64,000 nt of DNA from Caldifarciminota bacterium UBA3073 (GTDB lineage: Bacteria; Hydrothermota; UBA3073), in assembly GCA_002366725.1 (NCBI GenBank), contig DFBT01000095.1, forward strand, positions 28,716 to 92,715, written 5' to 3'. A model generated the notes under the pieces. That model worked only from the letters and a program-made list of their open reading frames with translations. It was not told where the DNA came from and searched no databases. Below, one piece after another: positions 19,125 to 27,710 of this stretch (its first letter is position 1; every line of letters begins with the position of its first letter). Position numbers and translations under genes: made by a program.

Positions 19125-19542
19125 AATGAGTGATATCAGTCTCACAAAAAACCTTACATGATGGAGTGCATCAGCTTGCTGATGCAAAACAAAATGAGTA
19201 GCATGATATGTCGTAAAGAATCAAAAGAAAGTCACTATTGGATCAAGGTGATTTTAATACTGACGAGTCCTGCAAAATAGAAAATCGGGGATGAATAATC
19301 GCAAGATCCGTATGGACAAGAATAAATTTAACAGGGATTGAAAGAGAACTTAAGAGAAAAAAACCTGTCTACTCTGCCTACCTGCAGGCAGACGACAGGT
19401 AGATAAGAAATGAAAAAGGAAAATTTCTTTCAATCTCTTTAAATCCCTGTTTGGAAAAGATCGGTGTATATATGTTTATACTTCGCAGGACATTAAAAAG
19501 TAAATCTCTGTGTTCTCTGCGAACTCTGCAGTTAAACTTATG
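19125..19542. repeat. Gene-free stretch with hairpin and inverted-repeat elements
   Basis: Contains the hairpin GCATCAGCTTGCTGATGC (19171-19188). A larger inverted-repeat unit runs from AACAGGGATTGAAAGAGA (19330) to TTCAATCTCTTTAAATCCCTG (19430-19450), with nested palindromes at 19363-19402 in its middle. No gene is visible. Confidence 0.6.
19363..19402. repeat. 20-bp palindrome inserted at the centre of another
   Basis: Exactly 40 bp: ACCTGTCTAC, then the 20-bp near-palindrome TCTGCCTACCTGCAGGCAGA, then CGACAGGTAG. Removing the inner 20 leaves ACCTGTCTACCGACAGGTAG, the exact unit seen, reverse-complemented, in the MITE-like elements at 41029 and 53981. Confidence 0.85.
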
Positions 19543-19558
19543 AAGGGAGGTGAAATGG

Positions 19559-19747
19559 ATGCTGTCGGTGAAGGTGAGGGATGGAGAGTCGTTTGAAGCT
19601 GCATTTCGTAGATTTAAGAGGGAATGCGAGAAGAATCGCATACTGTCTTTGCTGAAGGAACGTGAGTACTACGAAAAGCCGTCCGAACGGCGTAAGCAGA
19701 AGAACGCCAAAAGATTGTGGGCGTCGAGAAAGGGAAGTAAAAAATAG
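19559..19747 (+). CDS. rpsU: 30S ribosomal protein S21
   Basis: 62 residues, basic and helical, with the S21 pattern [20 protein letters not shown] and a lysine/arginine-rich tail ([16 protein letters not shown]). The ATG at 19559 is chosen because AAGGGAGGTG ends 6 bases upstream; a GTG at 19550 lies inside this ribosome site. In many bacteria rpsU is near dnaG and rpoD; here mutS2 and a four-helix-bundle gene separate them. It binds near the mRNA exit path on the 30S subunit. Confidence 0.93.
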   Translation: MLSVKVRDGESFEAAFRRFKRECEKNRILSLLKEREYYEKPSERRKQKNAKRLWASRKGSKK

Positions 19748-19754
19748 TTAGATT

Positions 19755-21998
19755 ATGACCTGTACAGAGAGACTTGAATTTGATAAGGTCATCTCCTTAA
19801 TTGCACAGAGGGCGGGTACAAAAAGGGGAAAGCACGCAATAGAAAAGCTCTCCCCGCTCAATGAGGCAGAGGCAATAGAAAGACGATATGCATTCATAAG
19901 GGAAGGTATGGAAATGGAGACACCCCCCTTGTACAGCGAGGAGAATCTGTCGGCTATCCTTACGAACCTCGGGGGGGGTGATACACTCTCACCGCAGGAA
20001 CTCCTCGAGGTTGCGGGTTTCCTTGATTTCTTGAGGGAACTTAGGAATTATTTTACAAAGAATGATAGATGGCAATATCTATCATCTCTTGTCTCTTCGA
20101 TCTCCATCCTCGCCGAGGAAAAACAGAAGATAACGGCTGTGGTAAAAAAAGATGGAGAGATCATCACCGGGAGGATATTGGAGCTGGAGGAGAAACTTGG
20201 GGATTCCAGACAAAGGTTAAGAGACAGGCTTGGGAAGGGAGTTACCTTAAGGGGCGGGAGATACGTGATACCCGTGAAAGCGGGGAAGAAAGTAGACGGA
20301 ATAGTGCACGATATATCGAGGGGAGGGAGTACTCTCTTCGTCGAACCTACGGACTGCGTCCCCCTCAACAACGAGGTTGAAATTGCGGCGAAGGGAATTG
20401 AACAGGAGAAGAAGAGGGTCTTAAGACAGTTAAACGCGTCCCTCAGTAAGAAACTTCCCGAGCTCAAGCATAACCTCGATGTGCTCGGTGAATACGACGC
20501 CATCGTAGCGATATCCGATATATCGAGGAGAAAGGGATGGCAGATACCCGAGGTTGGGGATAGATTTTTAAGGATAATCGGGGGCAAACATCCGCTTCTC
20601 CAGTTGAAGAGAGATGTTGTCCCGCTCGATATGGAGATCGGTAGAAAATTTACAACTCTTCTTATAACGGGTCCCAATATGGGAGGAAAGACCGTTGCGT
20701 TGCAGACGGTGGGAATCCTCTCAATTATGGCACAATCGGGTATTCCCGTTCCCGCGTCACCCGATTCTGTCTTTCCCGTCTTTGATGAGATATTCGTCGA
20801 TATAGGCGATGAGTCCTCCATAGAGACGGGGGAATCGTCATTCTCATTCCATTTAAAAGAACTGAAACGAATGCAGGACCGTGCCGCGGGGAAGAGTCTC
20901 CTTCTCGTTGATGAGATCGATAGGGGCACAGAACCCGACGGTGGAAGGGCGATCGCCTCCGCATTTCTCGAAGTGTTTACCGGGAAGAATGCCATCACCA
21001 TAGCCACTTCCCATTCCACCGCCCTTAAGTTCTTTGTCGCGGGAGAAGATGGTATGCAGAATGCGAGGATGGAAACTAAAAACGGTGCTCCAACATACAG
21101 ACTTGGTATTGGATTTCCCGGAGAGTCACTGTGGCTTGAGACCGCGAGGTTCGTTGGAATAGATGATGGACTTCTAAAGAGGGCAGAGGAACTCGCAGAC
21201 AAGAATATGCTGAAGACCGAGCACCTCTTAAGAGAACTGGAGGAGGAGAAGGGGAGGGCTTCCGAATTGAAGAGAAAGTTAGAAGAGAGGGAAAAAAATC
21301 TCGAAAATCAACTTGAGAGTGCACAATTGCTGAGGAAGAAATGGGGAGATGGGGTAGAAAGACTTAAAAAAGAGAGGAAAAAAATACTTCTCGAGGCGAG
21401 AAAAAGAGTGGAAAATCTTGTGAGGGAAATAAGGGAGAGCAACGCAAAAAGGGAGAGCATAGTTAGGATAAAGCGGGAGATAGAGCAAGAGTTGAAACGT
21501 GAATTGGGAGGTATGAAAAAGGTTGAAACTGAGAAGAGAGTAAAAAACCATAATTTCAGGGTTGGTGATGCGGCGAGAATTCGCTCGCTGGATGTTGTGG
21601 GAAGGATAATAGTTATCACCGAGAAGAGGATAACTCTACAGGTAGATGATGTGCGGTTTGAGATACCGCCAGAATCCGTCGAACCCGTAGACAAACCCCG
21701 TGAAGTGAGGGCTGAATCACGACACCATGTGAGATTTGCGAGGAATAGAGAGTTAAAAGGTGAGATAAGTATACGCAACCTCAGGGTCGATGAGGCAATT
21801 CCACAACTCGAGAGATACATTGACGATGTGTGGCTGCTGGGAGAGAGAAATTTCAGGATAGTACACGGTGTGGGAAAGGGTATTTTAAAAAATGCGGTGT
21901 GGGAGTTCCTCTCAAAGGATGACAGGATAGAATCGTTTGAACTCGCTCCTTTAGAGGAGGGAGGCGACGGAGTTACGGTGGGGAAGATCAGATTGTAG
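19755..21998 (+). CDS. mutS2: MutS2 protein with Smr domain
   Basis: 747 residues. The MutS ATPase has Walker A GPNMGGKTVALQTVG (about residue 305), LLLVDEIDRGTEPDGG and ATSHSTALK. A long coiled coil (about 490-600) joins it to a C-terminal Smr domain with HGVGKG. MutS2 acts on collided ribosomes or branched DNA. The usual LDLRG motif of Smr reads ISIRNL here, so nuclease activity may be altered. It begins 7 bases after rpsU and is probably co-transcribed. Confidence 0.94.
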   Translation: MTCTERLEFDKVISLIAQRAGTKRGKHAIEKLSPLNEAEAIERRYAFIREGMEMETPPLYSEENLSAILTNLGGGDTLSPQELLEVAGFLDFLRELRNYFTKNDRWQYLSSLVSSISILAEEKQKITAVVKKDGEIITGRILELEEKLGDSRQRLRDRLGKGVTLRGGRYVIPVKAGKKVDGIVHDISRGGSTLFVEPTDCVPLNNEVEIAAKGIEQEKKRVLRQLNASLSKKLPELKHNLDVLGEYDAIVAISDISRRKGWQIPEVGDRFLRIIGGKHPLLQLKRDVVPLDMEIGRKFTTLLITGPNMGGKTVALQTVGILSIMAQSGIPVPASPDSVFPVFDEIFVDIGDESSIETGESSFSFHLKELKRMQDRAAGKSLLLVDEIDRGTEPDGGRAIASAFLEVFTGKNAITIATSHSTALKFFVAGEDGMQNARMETKNGAPTYRLGIGFPGESLWLETARFVGIDDGLLKRAEELADKNMLKTEHLLRELEEEKGRASELKRKLEEREKNLENQLESAQLLRKKWGDGVERLKKERKKILLEARKRVENLVREIRESNAKRESIVRIKREIEQELKRELGGMKKVETEKRVKNHNFRVGDAARIRSLDVVGRIIVITEKRITLQVDDVRFEIPPESVEPVDKPREVRAESRHHVRFARNRELKGEISIRNLRVDEAIPQLERYIDDVWLLGERNFRIVHGVGKGILKNAVWEFLSKDDRIESFELAPLEEGGDGVTVGKIRL

Positions 21999-22002
21999 TG
22001 AG

Positions 22003-22060
22003 GTGATGGGGTGATGGGGTGATGGGGTGATGGGATGGTGGGTTAATGGGATGATGGGTT
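22003..22060 (+). repeat. GATGGGGT-type tandem repeat
   Basis: About seven 8-bp units of GATGGGGT/GATGGGNN directly after mutS2; length variation between strains is expected. Confidence 0.85.
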
Positions 22061-22113
22061 TTTGGTAGGAGCGACCTCCTGGTCGCGATAGTGATGAATT
22101 GATAGGAGAAAAA

Positions 22114-22512
22114 GTGAAAGAGTATACGAAAAGAAGAAATATTAATCGTGGATATATGAAGTTGGAAGTATGGCAAGATGCAATGGAATTATTCAAACTT
22201 ACATCTGGTATAATGTGCGGGACTCCCAATGTAGACTTCAGATTGAGGGGGCAGATTCTTGGTTCTGCTCAATCGATTGCCTCCAATATTGCAGAGGGAT
22301 ACTGCCGAAGGTCTATTAACGAATATTTATATTTTCTAAATGTTGCACTTGGGTCTTCGGGCGAGGTCATGACCCGTGTAATTGGCGTTAAGCTTATAGG
22401 CCAATTGAGGGAAAAAGATTTTGAGAGCTTTGACGAACTTCATTACAAGGTAGAAAATAAGTTGCTTGCGTTAGTTAAGTCGTTACAAGCAAAGCGGAGT
22501 GATGCGGTGTAG
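22114..22512 (+). CDS. Four-helix-bundle protein (23S rRNA intervening-sequence protein family)
   Basis: About 132 residues of the IVP/four-helix-bundle family: LEVWQDAMELFKLT, RGQILGSAQSIASNIAEGYCR, EYLYFLNVALGSSGEVMT and YKVENKLLALVKSL. Members are encoded in 23S rRNA intervening sequences or alone; their role is not settled. The GTG at 22114 follows AGGAG at a good distance; an internal ATG at 22156 also fits the family start. It lies between two tandem-repeat blocks, suggesting a mobile or recently arrived gene within the rpsU-mutS2-dnaG-rpoD line. Confidence 0.85.
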   Translation: MKEYTKRRNINRGYMKLEVWQDAMELFKLTSGIMCGTPNVDFRLRGQILGSAQSIASNIAEGYCRRSINEYLYFLNVALGSSGEVMTRVIGVKLIGQLREKDFESFDELHYKVENKLLALVKSLQAKRSDAV

Positions 22513-22522
22513 TCCCCATTGA

Positions 22523-22637
22523 CGCATCAACCCATTAACGCATCAACCCATTAACCCATTAACGCATTAACCCATTAACGCATTAACCCATTAACGCATT
22601 AACCCGTTAACGCATCAACCCATTAACGCATTAACCC
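22523..22637 (+). repeat. 16-bp tandem repeat array upstream of dnaG
   Basis: About seven units of ACCCATTAACGCATTA with CATCA/CATTA and GTTA variants, ending a dozen bases before the dnaG ATG. Not a CRISPR: units abut without spacers. Confidence 0.9.
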
Positions 22638-22648
22638 AGTAGTCTCCT

Positions 22649-24298
22649 ATGAGATTTACAGAGGACACATTAAACAGGATCAGGGATGAGAACCCGATAG
22701 AAGATGTCGTATCGGAGTTTCTCGAACTCAAGAGATCGGGCAAGAACTATAGAACACTCTGCCCATTTCACACGGAGAAGACCCCGAGTTTCTTCGTGTC
22801 TCCCGAGAGGGGAATTTATCACTGCTTCGGGTGTGGGAAGAGTGGAAACGTGATCACATTCCTTATGGAATACAAGGGTATGACATTCCCGGAAGCGGTG
22901 AGATTTCTTGCGGAGAGGGCGGGGATAGCGATAAAAGGGGAAGAGGAAAAAAATTTAGACATACTGAAGGTGTTGGAATATGCGGGTGGGTTGTATCACG
23001 ATACGCTGCTTGAGAAACCGCGGGGTAAACCGGGACTTGCTTATCTTAAAAAAAGGGGAGTAAAAAACGACACCATAGTTGCCTTCAAGCTGGGTTATGC
23101 ACCCGGCTCACAGAGATACCTCATTGAGAGTGCATTGAAAGAGGGAATAAAGCGGGAGCTACTTGAAAGGGCAGGACTCGTTACAGAAGGCAGGGACAAG
23201 TTCATAAAGAGGGTCATGTTCCCCGTGTTCAATACCGCCGGAAGAATTGTCGGCTTCAGCAGCAGGGTTGTAGATGATAGTCAACTACCAAAATACATGA
23301 ATTCTCCAGACACGGAGGTATATAAGAAGTCGAATACCCTGTATGGATTGCATCAGACGAGGGGGGATATAAGGAAGGAGAAACTCGCCGTTCTGGTTGA
23401 GGGAAATCTGGATCTTCTGTCTGTATGGCAGGCGGGGGTTAAGAATGTGGTCGCCTCTCTGGGAACATCGCTGACAGATGGACAGGCAAGTCTCCTATCG
23501 AGGTATGCGAGAAATACCGTTATATTTTATGATTCCGATGATGCCGGGCTGAAGGCGGCGAGAAGGGCCGTAGATATCCTCCTGAAAAACTCACTCGGTG
23601 TTAGGGTGGCAGTACCACCTGCGGGGTACGATCCCGACTCTCTCGTTAGGGAAAGGGGAATTGATTACGGGAGATTTTTGAAGACAACCGTGGACTTCCT
23701 CGAATTTGTTATAAATGAAAAAAAAATAGATAATCCAGATGATAAAGTCGTTTTAATAAATGTAGTAAGGAATATACTGTCTCTCTTGAATGACCCAATA
23801 AGAATGGAAGTATGGACTGGCGAGGCTTCCAAGAGGCTTGGCATAAGTAAATCATTACTTGCAGTTGGGGGTAGCAAAGGAAGAAGTACTGAACGCGGGA
23901 ATTATGTGGATGTGAGGAGCAGGGTGGAGGCAGAGCTCTTGGGTTTTGCTTTAAAGGATAAGTCTGTATGGAATTTCGTAAAAAAATCGGAGGATGTTAT
24001 ACAGACCCCGGCGATTAAAGAAATTTTTAAAGAGAAGATAACTGATTCTGAGGGAGCAATGAACAGGATAAAACCCGATCTAAGAAGAATTGTGGGGGAG
24101 ATTTTATTTACCGAGAGAGGAAAGGGGGAGGAATTGGAGGTAACAAATTGCCTGTTAAAAAAGCTGAGGAACTGGGATATAAAAAGTAATCTTAAAACTA
24201 TGAGAGAGATGATGAGGCGAGAAAGCGATCAAGGACGTTTAAAAGAACTCATTATAAAATACGAAAAAATGCAACGAGAGGCAAGGGAAACAATATAA
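22649..24298 (+). CDS. dnaG: DNA primase
   Basis: 549 residues, slightly short for DnaG (about 600). The N-terminal CHC2 zinc finger is CPFHTEKTPSFFVSPERG followed by YHCFGCGKSGN. The TOPRIM core has LVEGNLDLLSVWQAG and IFYDSDDAGLKAA. The C-terminal DnaB-binding region is diverged. It makes RNA primers at the replication fork. Directly followed by rpoD, the standard macromolecular-synthesis order. A tandem repeat array sits where the ribosome site would be expected; no clear site is visible before the ATG. Confidence 0.95.
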   Translation: MRFTEDTLNRIRDENPIEDVVSEFLELKRSGKNYRTLCPFHTEKTPSFFVSPERGIYHCFGCGKSGNVITFLMEYKGMTFPEAVRFLAERAGIAIKGEEEKNLDILKVLEYAGGLYHDTLLEKPRGKPGLAYLKKRGVKNDTIVAFKLGYAPGSQRYLIESALKEGIKRELLERAGLVTEGRDKFIKRVMFPVFNTAGRIVGFSSRVVDDSQLPKYMNSPDTEVYKKSNTLYGLHQTRGDIRKEKLAVLVEGNLDLLSVWQAGVKNVVASLGTSLTDGQASLLSRYARNTVIFYDSDDAGLKAARRAVDILLKNSLGVRVAVPPAGYDPDSLVRERGIDYGRFLKTTVDFLEFVINEKKIDNPDDKVVLINVVRNILSLLNDPIRMEVWTGEASKRLGISKSLLAVGGSKGRSTERGNYVDVRSRVEAELLGFALKDKSVWNFVKKSEDVIQTPAIKEIFKEKITDSEGAMNRIKPDLRRIVGEILFTERGKGEELEVTNCLLKKLRNWDIKSNLKTMREMMRRESDQGRLKELIIKYEKMQREARETI

Positions 24299-24340
24299 GT
24301 AGTTAATTTAAAAATGCCCTTTGAAGGGACTGGAGGGATG

Positions 24341-25837
24341 ATGAGAATAGATTATATCAAGATTCTCAAGTACGCCAATGTTAAAGGTAACCTCACCTAC
24401 GAAGACCTAAACAAATTACTTCCCACGGAATTAATACAGCCGGGTGACATAGATAAAATTATATCTGACCTTCGTGAGCAGGGGGTTACCATTTCCGGGG
24501 AAGATGAATCGGAGAATAAAAAGTTGCAGGAATTGCCCGTCATGGGGGATAGGCTTGAGGACCCCACGAAGATATACTTGAAAGAGATGTCCCGATCCGT
24601 CCTTCTCAATAAGGAACAAGAGATCGAGTTTTCAAAGACGATAGAATGTGGATATGAACAGATTACGAGGGCTGCATTCTCAACACTCGTTGCCATCGAT
24701 AAGTTGTTATCGTACAGGGAAAAGATATTGACGAACAGGATACCACCGGATGAATTTGTGCGTATAGGTGTTGTGGAGCCCTCAAGACGTGAACTACGAA
24801 AAGAGAAGGGGAGAATATTATCGAGTCTTGATAAGATCGACGAAAAGAGAACGGAAATACTCAAACTGTATCACAGGGAAATGCTTGAGAAGATGGAGAA
24901 GAAGAAAGAAGAAATAAAGGAGATGGTCATTGACCTCGGACTTCATTTTCTGTATTTGGATGAGATCGTAAGCACCCTTGAAGAGTATCTGGAGGAATTA
25001 AAGGGCAACGAATCTTGCAAGTGCGAGCTTGAGGCAATACTGGGAATAAAAATAGAGAACCTTCCCGCTCTCATCAAGAGGATAAAGAAGTACCACCAGA
25101 AGGTTGAAACGGCTAAAGAGTCTATGGTAAATGCGAATGTGAGACTTGTGGTGTCTATAGCGAGGAAATACACCGGCAGGGGGTTGGAGTTTGACGACCT
25201 CATCCAGGAAGGCAACAACGGTCTCATAAAGGCGGTTGCAAAGTTTAATTATCGCAAGGGGTACAAATTCTCTACATACGCCACCTGGTGGATAAGGCAA
25301 GCCATCTCGAGGGCAATTGCGGACCAGTCAAGGACTATTCGTGTGCCGGTGCATATGCTCGAACTCTCACATCGTGTTCTCAAGGCAACAAAACAATTTA
25401 TTCAGGAGCACGGGAGAGAGCCCACCACAGAGCAATTGTCCTTAATTCTCGATGTTTCGGAGAGAAAGATAAGGACAGTATACCGAATCGCACAGGATAC
25501 CATTTCCCTTGATAAACCGGTGGGTAGCGATGAGGATTCATTTTTCGGCGATTTCATAGCGGATGAGAACACCGGTTCACCCGCGGAGGAAATCGGAAGG
25601 ATGTTTTTAAAGTGCAAGATCGATGAGATATTGAGTTCGCTTACAAAGAAGGAGAAAGAGGTTATTGAAATGCGATTTGGTCTCATAGACGGTGTTTCCC
25701 GTACACTCGAAGAGGTTGGTAATATGTTCGATGTCACAAGGGAAAGGGTGAGACAGATTGAGCAAAAGGCAGTTAGAAAACTCCGCCATAAAAATAGAAA
25801 GAAGAAATTGGAGCCTTTTCTGGATTTCTTAAGATAA
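24341..25837 (+). CDS. rpoD: RNA polymerase primary sigma factor (sigma-70)
   Basis: About 498 residues. Region 1.1-like N-terminus ([20 protein letters not shown]), region 1.2 ([12 protein letters not shown]), region 2 ([39 protein letters not shown]), region 3 and region 4.2 ([20 protein letters not shown]). The full set marks the housekeeping factor. GGAGG at 24332 favours ATG 24341 or 24338 over the ATG at 24314. The TTGACA-17-TATAAT promoters found in this window fit recognition by such a factor. Confidence 0.96.
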   Translation: MRIDYIKILKYANVKGNLTYEDLNKLLPTELIQPGDIDKIISDLREQGVTISGEDESENKKLQELPVMGDRLEDPTKIYLKEMSRSVLLNKEQEIEFSKTIECGYEQITRAAFSTLVAIDKLLSYREKILTNRIPPDEFVRIGVVEPSRRELRKEKGRILSSLDKIDEKRTEILKLYHREMLEKMEKKKEEIKEMVIDLGLHFLYLDEIVSTLEEYLEELKGNESCKCELEAILGIKIENLPALIKRIKKYHQKVETAKESMVNANVRLVVSIARKYTGRGLEFDDLIQEGNNGLIKAVAKFNYRKGYKFSTYATWWIRQAISRAIADQSRTIRVPVHMLELSHRVLKATKQFIQEHGREPTTEQLSLILDVSERKIRTVYRIAQDTISLDKPVGSDEDSFFGDFIADENTGSPAEEIGRMFLKCKIDEILSSLTKKEKEVIEMRFGLIDGVSRTLEEVGNMFDVTRERVRQIEQKAVRKLRHKNRKKKLEPFLDFLR

Positions 25838-25910
25838 CACCCGGCACTACCGGTCCGCCCCCGCCGAAGCGGGGCAGACGTCAGGCAAGTTGTCATTTTA
25901 CATTTTGATT

Positions 25911-25930
25911 CCTGCCTGCCGGCAGGCAGG
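25911..25930. repeat. 20-bp palindromic repeat
   Basis: Perfect palindrome CCTGCCTGCCGGCAGGCAGG in the EIIA leader, flanked by TTTTGATT and TTTGATTC as in the grpE leader. Confidence 0.9.
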
Positions 25931-25963
25931 TTTGATTCTTGCATTGTTCAATATGGGGGTGTC

Positions 25964-26410
25964 ATGGTAAATATATTAGACTATCTGAAAGAGGAAAACA
26001 TTAAGATAGATTTGGGGGCAAGGAATAAGAAAGAAGTGATAAAGGGTCTTCTTAAATCCAAATCTCTGGATAGCAAGAAGATACTTCAGGGGATAATGAA
26101 GAGAGAGGAACTCGAATCCACGGGATTCGGCAATGGAATTGCCGTGCCACATGCCCGCATAGACGGGATTCCTTCCATCCTAATTCTTGTGGGTGTGTCC
26201 AGAGAGGGCGTTGAGTTCGATTCACTGGATGGTAAACCCGTAAATCTCGTCTTCCTGATTCTCGCCCCCAAAAGTGAAACAAAACTCTACATATACATCC
26301 TTGCAAAACTTATAAAAATACTGGAGAAAAAAAAGAATATAAAGGAACTGATTAGCACCGATACACCCCAATCATTCATAGAAAAACTCCGCAGTATTGA
26401 GGGAATGTAA
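25964..26410 (+). CDS. PTS EIIA (fructose/nitrogen type)
   Basis: 148 residues of the PTS_EIIA_2 fold, with the phosphorylated histidine in GFGNGIAVPHARIDG. Such proteins take phosphate from HPr, or act as regulatory PtsN. No EIIB/EIIC transporter genes are nearby, which favours a regulatory role. The ATG follows GGGGGTGTC, the same leader style as ftcD and grpE. The lipoate ligase gene begins one base after the stop. Confidence 0.88.
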   Translation: MVNILDYLKEENIKIDLGARNKKEVIKGLLKSKSLDSKKILQGIMKREELESTGFGNGIAVPHARIDGIPSILILVGVSREGVEFDSLDGKPVNLVFLILAPKSETKLYIYILAKLIKILEKKKNIKELISTDTPQSFIEKLRSIEGM

Positions 26411-26411
26411 T

Positions 26412-27104
26412 ATGTTCCGACTTATAATTACAGGTGAGGATGAAGGTGCATATAATATGGCAGTGGATTCCGCCATTCTTGAGAAGTTCAAAGAGGGTAG
26501 TACACCCCCAACCATTCGTTTCTTCTGGTTTGCCCCCCCCTGTGTAAGTATTGGCAGGCTTCAGTGTCCGGATACCGTCGACGGTGCGGAATATTACCTC
26601 GTAAGGAGACCAACCGGCGGAAGGGCTGTGGTGCATGAGGATGACCTCTCGTACAGTATAAGTTGCAAAAGAGATGATTCCGTGTTTGGAGGGAATGTAC
26701 TGCAGACCTATATGAGGTCGTCCCGTATACTCGTAGAAGCGGTGAGACGGCTTGAAATAGACGCTGAGATAGTCAGAACAAGATCGGGTGGTGAAAGGTC
26801 TCCTTTATGCTTTCAATCTAAGAGCAGATACGAAGTCGTAAGCGGTGATAAAAAGATTATAGGAAGTGCCCAGAAGAGGGAAGGCGAGTTCGTTCTCCTT
26901 CAGGGAAGTATTTCTCTCGATGTCGATATGGAGATGGTTATAGACAAATATAGATCGGTTCTCCACGATATGGGCATAGGATATTCGGTGGATAGTCTTA
27001 CAGAGGAAGAGAAAACCCTCGCCCTTCTCCATACCCCCATGTTCAGGATAAACAAAATCAAAAATCAAAAATCAAAAATTAGACGTTGTCCCGAAGTGTT
27101 GTGA
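26412..27104 (+). CDS. Lipoate/octanoate ligase-transferase (BPL_LplA_LipB family)
   Basis: About 230 residues: SIGRLQCPDTVD, the lipoate-binding RRPTGGRAVVHEDDLSYS and the lysine-bearing KIIGSAQKREGEFVLLQGS. These match LplA/LipM-type enzymes that attach lipoyl or octanoyl groups to E2 and GcvH proteins. ATG 26412 follows the EIIA stop directly. The last ~17 residues (NKIKNQKSKIRRCPEVL) are encoded by an ATCAAAA repeat and the end of an inverted-repeat element, so the native C-terminus seems replaced. Confidence 0.9.
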   Translation: MFRLIITGEDEGAYNMAVDSAILEKFKEGSTPPTIRFFWFAPPCVSIGRLQCPDTVDGAEYYLVRRPTGGRAVVHEDDLSYSISCKRDDSVFGGNVLQTYMRSSRILVEAVRRLEIDAEIVRTRSGGERSPLCFQSKSRYEVVSGDKKIIGSAQKREGEFVLLQGSISLDVDMEMVIDKYRSVLHDMGIGYSVDSLTEEEKTLALLHTPMFRINKIKNQKSKIRRCPEVL

Positions 27105-27281
27105 TAACAAAAAAGAGGACACCTGTCATTGCGAGTGAACGAAGTGAACGTGGCAATCTTATCTTTAATATCCCTTATTGCACTCTGTAACGAATTCTGT
27201 GCAATAAATCCTCTATTGAAATGAAACTTGTTGACATCCAATATAGATAGCTTTGACGAAATCGCAATACTTTGGGACATT
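27086..27281. mobile_element. MITE-like element with imperfect terminal inverted repeats
   Basis: Left end TTGTCCCGAAGTGTTGTGA, right end (reverse complement) ATGTCCCAAAGTATTGCGA, 15 of 19 matching. Inside, CATTGCGAGTGAACGAAGTG belongs to a widespread intergenic repeat type. The left end supplies the stop codon of the lipoate ligase gene. Confidence 0.55.
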
Positions 27282-27294
27282 CCCCAAAATTAAA

Positions 27295-27335
27295 CCTGCC
27301 TGCCGCCTGCCTACCGCAGGCAGGCGGCAGGCAGG
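27295..27335. repeat. Nested palindrome, 41 bp
   Basis: CCTGCCTGCC, then a 21-bp palindromic core beginning GCCTGCCTACCG, then GGCAGGCAGG. The outer halves join to a perfect 20-bp unit. Confidence 0.85.
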
Positions 27336-27372
27336 TGCGGTTAATTCTACATAACGGCGACTCATTTTTTAT

Positions 27373-27401
27373 TTGACATTTTGAAAAAAATGTAGTATAA
27401 T
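27373..27401 (+). promoter_or_regulatory. Consensus sigma-70 promoter
   Basis: TTGACA, 17-nt spacer, TATAAT (27396-27401). Faces fabG, 310 bases downstream with no gene between. Confidence 0.8.
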
Positions 27402-27700
27402 ACAACAGAAGGCAACTTGATTGGTACTGGATATTTTTTCTCTTAAATTTTCTTCAGATCTCTTAAGTTCTCTGTTGATGAAAAGCTTTAAATTAACAGG
27501 GATGGAACGAGAAATGTATGAGATTAAAAAAAAGATAAAAATTCTCTTTCAATCTCTTAAGTTCCCTGTTAAAAAGGAAGTAATCTCTTAAATCTCTGTT
27601 GTTAACTGATAAACTTCAATCAATCTTTTAATCTCTGTGCTCCCTGCCTGCCGGCAGGCAGGTCTGTGGTTAGATTTTTGACAATGCCTGATGCTGAATG
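27402..27700. repeat. Repeat-filled leader of fabG
   Basis: Three variants of AATCTCTTAAGTTCCCTGTT and their complement AACAGGGATGGAACGAGA (27497) form inverted repeats like those at 19330. A 20-bp palindrome at 27643-27662 splits CTCTGTGCTC from TCTGTGGTTAG. No gene seen. Confidence 0.6.
27643..27662. repeat. 20-bp palindromic repeat
   Basis: Perfect CCTGCCTGCCGGCAGGCAGG splitting a second dispersed repeat; without it the flanks read CTCTGTGCTCTCTGTGGTT, compare CTCTGTGTTCTCTGCG at 19508. Confidence 0.9.
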
Positions 27701-27710
27701 AGGAGGATAT

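Noticed and set aside
19258..19290. Hammerhead-ribozyme-like core (CTGACGAGTCC ... GAAA)
   Set aside because: No base-paired stem II can be formed between the two conserved boxes, and stems I/III are not evident.
20048..21202. Long minus-strand open frame (384 codons) inside mutS2
   Set aside because: Serine/proline-rich translation with no domain pattern; it is the antisense shadow of a clear mutS2 gene.
22523..22637. CRISPR-like repeat array
   Set aside because: The 16-bp units abut with no unique spacers and no cas genes are present; it is a plain tandem repeat.
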